From contig NZ_CP022110.1 of the NCBI RefSeq assembly GCF_000730165.1, positions 2,627,501 through 2,691,500 on the forward strand: a stretch of DNA of 64,000 nt, given 5' to 3'. Source of the DNA: Nitrospirillum viridazoti CBAmc (GTDB lineage Bacteria > Pseudomonadota > Alphaproteobacteria > Azospirillales > Azospirillaceae). The notes beneath the pieces are model-generated. The model ran no database searches. It had not been told where the DNA came from and worked only from the letters and a program-made list of their open reading frames with translations. The number at the start of each line of letters is the position of its first letter. Position 1 is the first letter of the stretch. Shown piece after piece: positions 37,517 to 47,441 of this stretch. A program made the position numbers and the translations under genes.

Positions 37517-39436
37517 TTATGCCGCCGAGACCTCACCGTGCGGCGCGGCGCAGAAGACCTGGGCGCCGTTGACCCAGGTTTCACTCACTTTGATATCCCC
37601 GATATGGGTCGGCTCGCACGTGCAGGGGTCGCTGTCCAGGATCACCAGGTCGGCCAGCTTCCCCGCCTGCAACGTACCGACATACTGATCGGCATGGCAT
37701 TGCCAGGCGGCGTCAATGGTCTGGGCCTTCAGCGCCGATACCACGCTGATGCGTTCATCGGCGCTCAGCACCCCGTGGTCGGGGTCCAGGTCCATGATGC
37801 GGGTGACCGCGGTCTGGACCCGGCGCAGCGGCTCCAGCGGGCTGACGGTGTAGTCGCTGTGCAGGGAGAAGCGCAGGCCCGCCTTTTCCACGGACGCGCA
37901 GCGGTCCAGAAGCTTGGCGCGGTCGCCCAGCAGCTTTTTCAGCACATATCCCCACTCCGCCACGTGCTGGATGAGGAAGGACGGCACCACGCCCAGGCGC
38001 ACCATCAGATCGATCTGTTCGTCATGCAAGATGGAGCAATGCTCAACTCGGTTGCGCAGGGCGCCGTTGTCGGGGTGCTGCTCGTTCGATGCCTGATAGG
38101 CCGCCAGGATGTTGTCGATCGCCGCGTCGCCGTTGGCATGGGTGATGACCTGCCAGCCGAGACCGTTGGCGATGCCGACCAGAGTGGACAAGGCGCTGAC
38201 GGGCAGGTTCTGGTTGCCCTTCACGTCAACGCCCAGATAGTCGCGCTCCGTCTGTATACGAGCCCACGGGGTGTAAGGCTCGCGTTGCAAACCGGTCACG
38301 CCCTGGTTGGATCCGTCGGCGAACAGCTTGATGGCCTGCTGCAGGAACATGGGATCGCTCAGGTTGGGCTGGTCCCACTGCACCTTATGCGCGCCCGTCT
38401 GGCCCAACTGGTACTGATTGACATACTGGGCGCTGGCGAAGCGGGGGCGCGCCGTGAAGATCGACACCGTCTCGATGGCCGCCTTCTCCAGCGCGGCGCT
38501 GCCCAACGCGATGCCCAGCGCCGCCTCGTTCACCATGGTGTTGCCGCTGGCCACGGCGGTGTAGAGGATCTCCGCCAGATTCAGGCCCAGCGTTTTCGCG
38601 TCCTCGGGAAAGCCCTGGTGGTTGGCGGAGAGTGCCGCCAGGACGTATTTCTGAGCGGGGTATTCGATGAAGATGCCGGAGGTGCGGCCAGTATCCTTCT
38701 CGTCCTCGAAGAAGGTGGCGATCTTGCCGCCGTCCGGCTGCGGCGGGTCGTATTCAGGCACGCCGGCCATCTTCAGGACCCGGCGGCTAGCGTAGGTGGT
38801 GTGGCCCGAACCCGACGCGATGTAAACCGGGTTCTGCTGGTCCGGATCCTTGGTTCCGAACAGATCGTCCAAGACATCGACGGTGATGTTCTGCCAGCCG
38901 TCAGACAGCCGCGAGGAATCGAAACCGGTCGCGACGATCCAGTCGTTCACCGACGGGGCCGATTGAATGGCCTGGCGCAGCTTGGCCTTGACGCTGTCGA
39001 AGGTGTAGGCCTCCCCCGCCACCGGCCCCAAGCCTAAGCCGGGGGCCAGCAGAGCGCTGGCCACGACATGCATGTGGGGATCGACGAAGCCCGGCATCAG
39101 GGTCCGGCCGGCCAAGTCAATCTCCCGCGCACCGGGGGCCAGGTCCCGCATCGCCTGCAAGGTACCCACACCCAAAATGTCTGTGCCCCGGATCACCAGC
39201 GCCTCGACCAAGGGCAGGTCATCACGCATGGTACGGATGATGCCGTTGTAAAACAGCCGGGCCGGCGCGCCGGGAGGTTCAGGCAGCGGAGCCGACTGCA
39301 GCACGGGATAGTCCGGCCGGATCCTCTCCAGGGTGTCCTTCAGTTCCTTGATCAGGTCATCCGCTTCCTTACCGGCCAGGGAGGCGAACGCGACCTGGGC
39401 GACATCGAAGCGGGAACACGCGCAATTGGGCAACAT
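37517..39436 (-). CDS. Amidohydrolase family 3 (YtcJ-like)
   Basis: A 639-residue metal-dependent hydrolase of the amidohydrolase superfamily. The first metal motif is MPGFVDPHMHV (about residues 114-124); other ligands are likely the His in VITHANGDAAID (about 420) and VEHCSILHD (about 450), and the Asp in LHSDYTVSP (about 510). The C-terminal beta-sandwich ends LADLVILDSDP, as in YtcJ. A 60-residue N-terminal part before the first beta-sandwich is unusual. No signal peptide is seen. Substrate unknown. The ATG has AAAGAGGT upstream. The A/T-rich region before it and its position inside an otherwise conserved cluster suggest a later insertion. Confidence 0.85.
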   Translation of the reverse strand: MLPNCACSRFDVAQVAFASLAGKEADDLIKELKDTLERIRPDYPVLQSAPLPEPPGAPARLFYNGIIRTMRDDLPLVEALVIRGTDILGVGTLQAMRDLAPGAREIDLAGRTLMPGFVDPHMHVVASALLAPGLGLGPVAGEAYTFDSVKAKLRQAIQSAPSVNDWIVATGFDSSRLSDGWQNITVDVLDDLFGTKDPDQQNPVYIASGSGHTTYASRRVLKMAGVPEYDPPQPDGGKIATFFEDEKDTGRTSGIFIEYPAQKYVLAALSANHQGFPEDAKTLGLNLAEILYTAVASGNTMVNEAALGIALGSAALEKAAIETVSIFTARPRFASAQYVNQYQLGQTGAHKVQWDQPNLSDPMFLQQAIKLFADGSNQGVTGLQREPYTPWARIQTERDYLGVDVKGNQNLPVSALSTLVGIANGLGWQVITHANGDAAIDNILAAYQASNEQHPDNGALRNRVEHCSILHDEQIDLMVRLGVVPSFLIQHVAEWGYVLKKLLGDRAKLLDRCASVEKAGLRFSLHSDYTVSPLEPLRRVQTAVTRIMDLDPDHGVLSADERISVVSALKAQTIDAAWQCHADQYVGTLQAGKLADLVILDSDPCTCEPTHIGDIKVSETWVNGAQVFCAAPHGEVSAA

Positions 39437-39576
39437 CCTAAACCTCTTTGGGATTGTGGCGGATGAGTTGCCCGTATGGGTAACACCAAAGGACAGATTT
39501 TAGTTCTTAAAGTTTTATCTGATTCAATCACATATCTTATGGGTTGTGATTTCGCCCAGGCGATTGGACAGCGCCC

Positions 39577-40029
39577 CTACAGCAGGTCGCGCAGCATGGC
39601 CACCAGCGGCACATCGGCCGGGGGCATGGGATAGTCGTTCAGCTGATCCACCCGCGCCCAGGCCAGGGACTGGCCCTCCAGGGGCTGGGGCGTGCCCTGC
39701 CAGACGCGGCAGACGTAGAGCGGCATCAGCAGGTGGAAGGTCTCATACCGGTGGCTTGCGAAGGTGAAGGGCGCCAGGCAGCTGGTGCGCGTGTCGATGC
39801 CCAGCTCCTCCCGCAGTTCCCGCACCAGGGCCACCTCCGGCGTCTCGCCGGGATCGACCTTGCCGCCGGGAAACTCCCACAATCCTGCCAGGGACTTGCC
39901 CGGCGGGCGCTGCGCCAGCAGCACCCGCCCGTCGGCATCGATCAGGGCCACGGCGGCGACCAACACGGTGCGTACCGGCTCCGTCGGCTCCGGCCGCCCA
40001 TCCCAGCACGGGGTCATCTCATCCGCCAC
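39577..40029 (-). CDS. mutT: NUDIX hydrolase, MutT-like (8-oxo-dGTP diphosphatase)
   Basis: A 150-residue MutT-type NUDIX hydrolase that removes oxidised guanine nucleotides. The complete Nudix box GKVDPGETPEVALVRELREELGI is visible (about 55-77), preceded by LLAQRPPGKSLAGLWEFPGG, the hallmark of MutT. The start is set at GTG 40029, because AGAAGGAAG lies just upstream; ATG 40017 or the longer frame to 40065 are alternatives. It lies downstream of argJ, an order typical of alphaproteobacteria, but a structured repeat (copy C) fills the 158-bp gap between them. Confidence 0.92.
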   Translation of the reverse strand: MADEMTPCWDGRPEPTEPVRTVLVAAVALIDADGRVLLAQRPPGKSLAGLWEFPGGKVDPGETPEVALVRELREELGIDTRTSCLAPFTFASHRYETFHLLMPLYVCRVWQGTPQPLEGQSLAWARVDQLNDYPMPPADVPLVAMLRDLL

Positions 40030-40058
40030 GGCACTTCCTTCTCTCAACGGCAAAACCG

Positions 40059-40181
40059 GCGGCATGACGTCTCATGCCGCAATAGGACGCGACCGCGTCC
40101 GCCGGAGATTTTCGGGGAACGCAGTGGACTGAAAATCGAGGACAAGGCAAGCGGGCGGATGCCCGCGCCCGCCGCCTGAGG
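40059..40181 (-). repeat. Structured intergenic repeat, copy C (four hairpins)
   Basis: Same family as copies at 26009-26136 and 61248-61371, read on the minus strand. Hairpin I: GCGGGC-ATCC-GCCCGC (40166-40151). Hairpin II: GATTTTC (40137-40131) with GAAAATC (40113-40107). Hairpin III: GGACGC-GGTC-GCGTCC (40100-40085). Hairpin IV: GCGGCATGA-GACG-TCATGCCGC (40080-40059), a perfect 9-bp stem. It begins six bases after the argJ stop and ends 29 bases before the mutT start, in the direction of transcription. Confidence 0.85.
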
Positions 40182-40187
40182 GAACAC

Positions 40188-41420
40188 TTAACTCCGGTAG
40201 CTCCCATTGATATCGATGTAGCCGTGGGTCAGGTCGCAGGTCCACACGGTGGCCTTGCCCCGGCCCAGGCCCAAATCGACCTGGATGTCGATCTCCTGTC
40301 CCTTCATGTGGGCGGCCACCGGCGCCTCGTCATAGCCCGGGACCTCCATCCCGTTGGCGCAGATCTGCACGCCGCCGATGCTGATCACCAGCTTGTCGCG
40401 GTCGGCCTTCTCACCGGCGCGGCCCACGGCGGCGACGATGCGGCCCCAGTTGGCGTCCTCACCCGCCACGGCGGTCTTGACCAGGGGGGAGTTGGCGACG
40501 GTCAGGGCGATACGCTTGGCCGCCTGGCTGCTGGCCGCACCGGTCACGGTCAGGGTCACGAACTTGGTGGCACCCTCGCCATCGCGCACGATCTGCTGGG
40601 CCAGGTCCAGGCAGACGGCGTCCAGCGCCTTGGCGAAAGGCCGCAGGCGCGGATCGGTCGCGTCGGTGATGGGGGCGTTACCGGCCCGGCCGGTAGCCAC
40701 CAGGATCACCGTGTCGCTGGTGGAGGTGTCGCCGTCCACCGTCACGCAGTTGAAGCTGCGGTCGGTGGCGCGCGACAGCAGCTTCTGCAGCACCGGGGCG
40801 GCGATGGCGGCATCGGTGAACAGGAAGCCCAGCATGGTCGCCATGTCAGGGGCGATCATGCCGCTGCCCTTGGCGAAGCCGTTCAGGGTCACGGTCTTGC
40901 CGTCGATGATGCAGGTGGCCACCGCCCCCTTGGGGAAGGTGTCGGTGGTCATGATGGCGCGGGCGGCGGCATCCCAGTTGCCGGCGTCCAGCTTGGCCCA
41001 GGCGGCGCCCAGGTGCTGGGCGATCATGTCGGCCGGCAGGGGCTGGCCGATGACGCCGGTGGAGGCGACGAAGACCTCCTCCGGCTTGCAGCCCACCAGT
41101 TGAGCGGCGGTGGCCACCGTCTCGGACACCAGCGATTCGCCGGCGGCACCGGTGAAGGCGTTGGAGTTGCCGGAGTTCACCACCAGGGCGCGGGCGCTAC
41201 CGCCGGTCAGGCCCTTGCGGCACCAATGCACGGGCGCGCTGGCGGTCAGCGAGCGGGTCAGCACGCCGGCGACGGTGGTGCCGGGGGCCAGCTCGGCCAC
41301 CATCAGGTCATCCCGGCCCTTGTAGCGGATGCCGCAGTTGTATGCCGCCAGGCGGACGCCGGCCACGGGGGACAGGGTGGGGAAAGCGTCGGGCGCCAGG
41401 GGGGAGACCTTGAGGGCCAT
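40188..41420 (-). CDS. argJ: Bifunctional glutamate N-acetyltransferase / amino-acid acetyltransferase ArgJ
   Basis: A 410-residue ArgJ of the Ntn-like OAT family, which recycles the acetyl group from N-acetylornithine to glutamate in arginine synthesis. The precursor cleaves itself before the threonine in KGSGMIAPDMATMLGFLFTD (about residue 190); this T becomes the nucleophile of the beta chain. VVNSGNSNAFTG (about 100-111) lies in the alpha chain. The start ATG 41420 has GGAGCGAT upstream; the long frame beyond is not family-like. It is followed by mutT and preceded by ppiC and secA (divergent), the usual alphaproteobacterial neighbourhood. Confidence 0.96.
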   Translation of the reverse strand: MALKVSPLAPDAFPTLSPVAGVRLAAYNCGIRYKGRDDLMVAELAPGTTVAGVLTRSLTASAPVHWCRKGLTGGSARALVVNSGNSNAFTGAAGESLVSETVATAAQLVGCKPEEVFVASTGVIGQPLPADMIAQHLGAAWAKLDAGNWDAAARAIMTTDTFPKGAVATCIIDGKTVTLNGFAKGSGMIAPDMATMLGFLFTDAAIAAPVLQKLLSRATDRSFNCVTVDGDTSTSDTVILVATGRAGNAPITDATDPRLRPFAKALDAVCLDLAQQIVRDGEGATKFVTLTVTGAASSQAAKRIALTVANSPLVKTAVAGEDANWGRIVAAVGRAGEKADRDKLVISIGGVQICANGMEVPGYDEAPVAAHMKGQEIDIQVDLGLGRGKATVWTCDLTHGYIDINGSYRS

Positions 41421-41653
41421 GGGGATCGCTCCGTTGAAGGCGAACGGTTCGGATGAGGGGCCGCCCGGAGGAACCGGGCAAACGGCGCAGAAAATAGGCC
41501 GAAATCCGTGACGAATAAAATCGAAAACGGGCGTTCGGCGCTTGAGCAAACCGCGGACAGCAAAAGGGCGCAAGACCGCCACCGGCGATGCTTGCGCCCT
41601 TCGCTAGCGTAACGGCGCGGGAAGGAACTCATCCCCGCGCCTTCCCACCCGCC

Positions 41654-42601
41654 TTACTGCTTGGCGGGGGCGGCCGGCTTGGCGGCGGCCGGCGGCGGGG
41701 TCAGCGAGATGGCCTGCTTGCCGGTGATGTCGAAGGCCTCGACCTTGGCACCCTTGCGCAGTTCATCCACCACCTGGGCGGCCAGATCCTGGGCTTCGGC
41801 TTGGGCGACCTGGCCCTTCACCTGCTCGAACGGCGGGGCCTGGCGCTTGCGGCGGTCCTCAACCTTGATCACGTGCCAACCGAAGTCGGTCTTCACCGGG
41901 GTCTTGCTGACCTCGCCCGGCTTCATGGCGAAGGCGGCGTCGGCGAAGGGAGCGACCATGTCACCCTTCGTGAAGTAGCCCAGGTCGCCAGCTGAAGCGG
42001 CGGAGTTCTTGTCGATCTGCTGCTCGGACGCCAGCTTGGCGAAATCGGCGCCGCCCTGGATCTGCTTGATCAGCGCGTCGGCCTCTTCCTTGGTCTTCAC
42101 CAGGATGTGCCGGGCGCGGACCTCGTCCTCGGCCGGCATGGCCTTCACCATCTCGTCATACTTCTTCTTCAGCAGCGCCTCGTTCATGCGGGAGTCGACC
42201 TGCTTGCGGATGTAGGCCTGCTGCACGAAGCGCTCTTCAGCGTGCTTCAGCTCGGTCTTCACTTCCTTGCTGTCCTGCAGCTTGTCCTTGTAGCCGGCAT
42301 CCGTCAGCAGACGGGCGGTCACCAGGTTCTCCAGAACGCGCGGGTAGGCTTCGTTCAGGTGAATCTGCTGCTGGGTCTGGGCCGGCAGCTGGCTGTATTC
42401 GGCCAGCACTTCCGACCGGTGGATTTCCTTGCCGTTCACACGGGCCACCACCGGATCGTCCGCGGCCTGGGCCGGCGAGCCGGCGGCCGGCGCCGCGGCG
42501 GGGGCGGCAGCCTTGGCCGGGGTGTCAGCGGCCAGGGCGGTGCCGGCCAGGGACCCGAAAGCCGCGGTCAGCAGCGCGGCACGCAACATCTTCACATACA
42601 T
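41654..42601 (-). CDS. Parvulin-type peptidyl-prolyl isomerase, exported
   Basis: A 315-residue periplasmic foldase. A signal peptide (MYVKMLRAALLTAAFGSLAGTALAA) is followed by an Ala/Pro linker, an N-terminal SurA-like chaperone segment (about 50-160) and a rotamase domain (about 160-255) with VRARHILVKTKEEADAL, DLGYFTKGDMVAPFADAAF and TDFGWHVIKVEDRR. Prolyl isomerisation and folding of exported proteins is the likely role; its place next to secA fits. The C-terminus is Pro/Ala/Lys-rich. Start ATG at 42601 is chosen for the AGGAAT site; ATG 42589 is possible. Confidence 0.93.
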   Translation of the reverse strand: MYVKMLRAALLTAAFGSLAGTALAADTPAKAAAPAAAPAAGSPAQAADDPVVARVNGKEIHRSEVLAEYSQLPAQTQQQIHLNEAYPRVLENLVTARLLTDAGYKDKLQDSKEVKTELKHAEERFVQQAYIRKQVDSRMNEALLKKKYDEMVKAMPAEDEVRARHILVKTKEEADALIKQIQGGADFAKLASEQQIDKNSAASAGDLGYFTKGDMVAPFADAAFAMKPGEVSKTPVKTDFGWHVIKVEDRRKRQAPPFEQVKGQVAQAEAQDLAAQVVDELRKGAKVEAFDITGKQAISLTPPPAAAKPAAPAKQ

Positions 42602-43099
42602 GGAGCTGAATTCCTCGAGGACTGGGGCTGCATCAAAAAACGGCGCGATGCTAGGGACCAGGGACGGCCACGCCGTAGCACTGCCGGGCCCTTCTTCGGC
42701 TGTCGCGCCATAAAACACGGGGCGCGCCCCTCTCGCAAGGTGGGACAGCGCCGGATACCCACCCCGTACGTGTCCTGATGCCGCACCCCGGCCCCCAAGC
42801 GGCGAGCCTCACGCCATGCCCGGGGACGGTCGCTGGATACCGCATCCGCCGGGGCATCAAAGCGGTTGGAAAGCAGGCGGATCATGCTATGGTCCAGCCC
42901 CGCGCGTGTGGGGGATTTGACACGGCAGGTGGGACCGGTATCGCGGTACCGGAAACGGCGGGGCTTCATTGACCGCCGGGCCCTGCCACCTTATCTCACA
43001 AGGCGCATGGGGGGCCTTATCCAAAAGGGCCCCATGTCCCGCGCGGCCGGGCTGGATGATCCGGCCGGTTTCCCCGTGTTCGTTCTCTTCGAGGTTTTC
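42602..43099. other. Divergent upstream region and long leader of secA
   Basis: No separate gene is supported. The secA frame is open without stop from 42866, but the conserved protein starts at 43100. The region has a TTGACA (42917-42922) with a weak TATCGC 16 bases later, an inverted repeat CCGGTA/TACCGG (42935-42952) and two hairpins near 42989-43036. Confidence 0.55.
42989..43036 (+). promoter_or_regulatory. Paired hairpins in the secA leader
   Basis: Two adjacent stems share a CCTTATC...AAGG pattern: CCTT 42989-42992 with AAGG 43000-43003, then CATGGGG 43006-43012 with CCCCATG 43030-43036 enclosing CCTT 43015-43018 and AAGG 43025-43028. The second is stable and ends 63 bases before the secA ATG. 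Confidence 0.4.
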
Positions 43100-45856
<2,757 letters not shown>

Positions 45857-45907
45857 GGGGCCGGTCCTGACGACCCGCTTACGCGTGAAGGAAGGGAGCC
45901 ACGGGCC

Positions 45908-46168
45908 ATGCCGGATGCCGAGGACATGACGCCGGAGGATGACAGCCACCGCCCGGCGCCGCCTGTCAACGAGGACATCGTGGAGCGGCTGCGCCGCCGC
46001 GCCGAACGGGCCCGTGACCGCTATCCCGACCATGCCGGGGATCCCGGCACCCTGGTCGGCGGCCTGATCGAGGATTACGAGGCTGCCGCGCAGGAGATCG
46101 AGCGCTTGCGCGCCGCCTTGAAGGACATCGCCCGGCGGTCGCTTGCCGCCATGCGGCCGGAATTATGA
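45908..46168 (+). CDS. Small charged coiled-coil protein (86 aa)
   Basis: An unrecognised protein. The first 20 residues are acidic/Pro-rich, the rest is strongly helical: VERLRRRAERARDRYPDH and a heptad-like C-terminus IEDYEAAAQEIERLRAALKDIARRSLA. No signal or membrane segment. The AAGGAAGGGAG site upstream is strong, supporting that it is real. It lies 51 bases after secA and its stop overlaps the start of the next gene as ATGA, so it forms a coupled pair with the DUF3828-like protein and may be in the secA transcript. Confidence 0.7.
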   Translation: MPDAEDMTPEDDSHRPAPPVNEDIVERLRRRAERARDRYPDHAGDPGTLVGGLIEDYEAAAQEIERLRAALKDIARRSLAAMRPEL

Positions 46169-46716
46169 GGCTAGCGGCGCTTCTGCTGGCCGCGAGCCTG
46201 GCGGCCCTTCCGCCGGCGGCGTGGGCCGGCGGCGCCGAACCGCCGCAATCGACGCCCCAGGCCATCGTCCCTCAGGCCATCGTCGAGGCCCTGTACCGGC
46301 CGTACCTGGCCGATCCTCACGCCGAGAAGGACACGACTATCGATTCGGTCGCCCAGGTCCGGCGCCGCGCCACCCCGGCGCTGGCGCGCCTGCTGGACGC
46401 CAACCGGGCTTGCGAAAAGCGCACCCAGGGGATTTGCGCCCTGGACTTCGACATCATCATCGACGGCCAGGACTGGGACCTGTCGGGCTTCGGCCTGCAG
46501 GCGGACGCGTCGGGCGACACGGCCGCGGTGACGGCGCGCTTCAGCAACCTCGGGCCCCGCGTCCTGGCCTACCATTTCGTGCGGACCGGCGGACGCTGGC
46601 TGATCGACGACCTGGTCATCCTGAAGGACGATGCCGGGGCCGCCGACCATCCCTGGTCGCTGAAGGACACGCTGGCCGCTGAGTACGGCCCGACGGCGCG
46701 GAAAAAACACCGCTGA
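46165..46716 (+). CDS. Secreted DUF3828-like protein (183 aa)
   Basis: A signal peptide (MRLAALLLAASLAALPPAAWA) then a mature domain of about 160 residues. IVEALYRPYLAD near the start and FVRTGGRWLIDDLVI near the end fit the DUF3828 pattern (helices followed by a curved beta-sheet, NTF2-like). One pair of cysteines (ANRACEKRTQGICALDFD) is spaced nine apart and probably forms a disulfide. Function is unknown. Its ATG overlaps the stop of the small coiled-coil gene by four bases. It is convergent with greB. Confidence 0.75.
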   Translation: MRLAALLLAASLAALPPAAWAGGAEPPQSTPQAIVPQAIVEALYRPYLADPHAEKDTTIDSVAQVRRRATPALARLLDANRACEKRTQGICALDFDIIIDGQDWDLSGFGLQADASGDTAAVTARFSNLGPRVLAYHFVRTGGRWLIDDLVILKDDAGAADHPWSLKDTLAAEYGPTARKKHR

Positions 46717-46761
46717 GGGCCATCGCTTCCCAGCCGCCACCTTTGCCGCCATCCCGGCCGT

Positions 46762-47298
46762 TCAGTCGGGGTAGCGGATCTCCAGGATCTCCACCCCTTC
46801 CGGCCCCTTGGGCGTGCGCACGGTGACGACGTCGCCCACGCGCGCCTTCATCAACGCGCGCGCCACCGGCGACACCCAGCTGATGCGGTGGCGGTCCATG
46901 TCCACCTCGTCCCGGCCGACGATGGTGACGGTCATACGACCGTCGTCCTCATCGGCGTAGGTGACGGTGGCACCGAAGAAGACCTGGGACCGGTTCTTCT
47001 GCAGTTGCGGGTCGACCACCTCGGCGCTTTCGATGCGCTTGGTCAGGAAGCGGATGCGCCGGTCGATCTCACGCAGGCGCTTCTTTCCGTAGAGATAGTC
47101 GCCATTCTCCGACCGGTCGCCGTTGCCGGCGGCCCAGGACACCACCTCCACCACCTTGGGACGCTCCACCCGCAGCAGCTGATGGCGTTCGTCGCGCATG
47201 CGGTTGAAGCCTTCCGGCGTCATATAGTTCTTGGCGCCCGCCGGCAGGGGCGGCAGGTCGTCCTCGTCATCGTCGTCGGGATCGGGCGTGGTGTTCAT
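46762..47298 (-). CDS. greB: Transcription elongation factor GreB
   Basis: A 178-residue Gre factor that rescues backtracked RNA polymerase by stimulating transcript cleavage. The N-terminal coiled coil has GNGDRSENGDYLYGKKRLREIDRRIRFLTKRI, whose basic patch and YLYGKKRLREID are typical of GreB rather than GreA; the tip acidic residues (D and E of DRSENGD) are present. The C-terminal FKBP-like domain follows (about 105-178). A highly acidic extension (DPDDDDEDDLPPLP) of about 20 residues precedes the coiled coil. It is followed by a methyl-accepting chemotaxis gene on the same strand with a 143-bp gap. Confidence 0.93.
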   Translation of the reverse strand: MNTTPDPDDDDEDDLPPLPAGAKNYMTPEGFNRMRDERHQLLRVERPKVVEVVSWAAGNGDRSENGDYLYGKKRLREIDRRIRFLTKRIESAEVVDPQLQKNRSQVFFGATVTYADEDDGRMTVTIVGRDEVDMDRHRISWVSPVARALMKARVGDVVTVRTPKGPEGVEILEIRYPD

Positions 47299-47441
47299 GA
47301 GGTCACTTCGCTAACTTGCCCCCGCCCTCTAGCGCACCCGGAGCGCAGCGACAAGACCGCGCCCCCGTTTGCGTGAAAATTGCGGTCAACGCAGGTCTTC
47401 GGGGAACGTCGCCTGGAAGCGCGAGGCAAACGCACGGCTCC

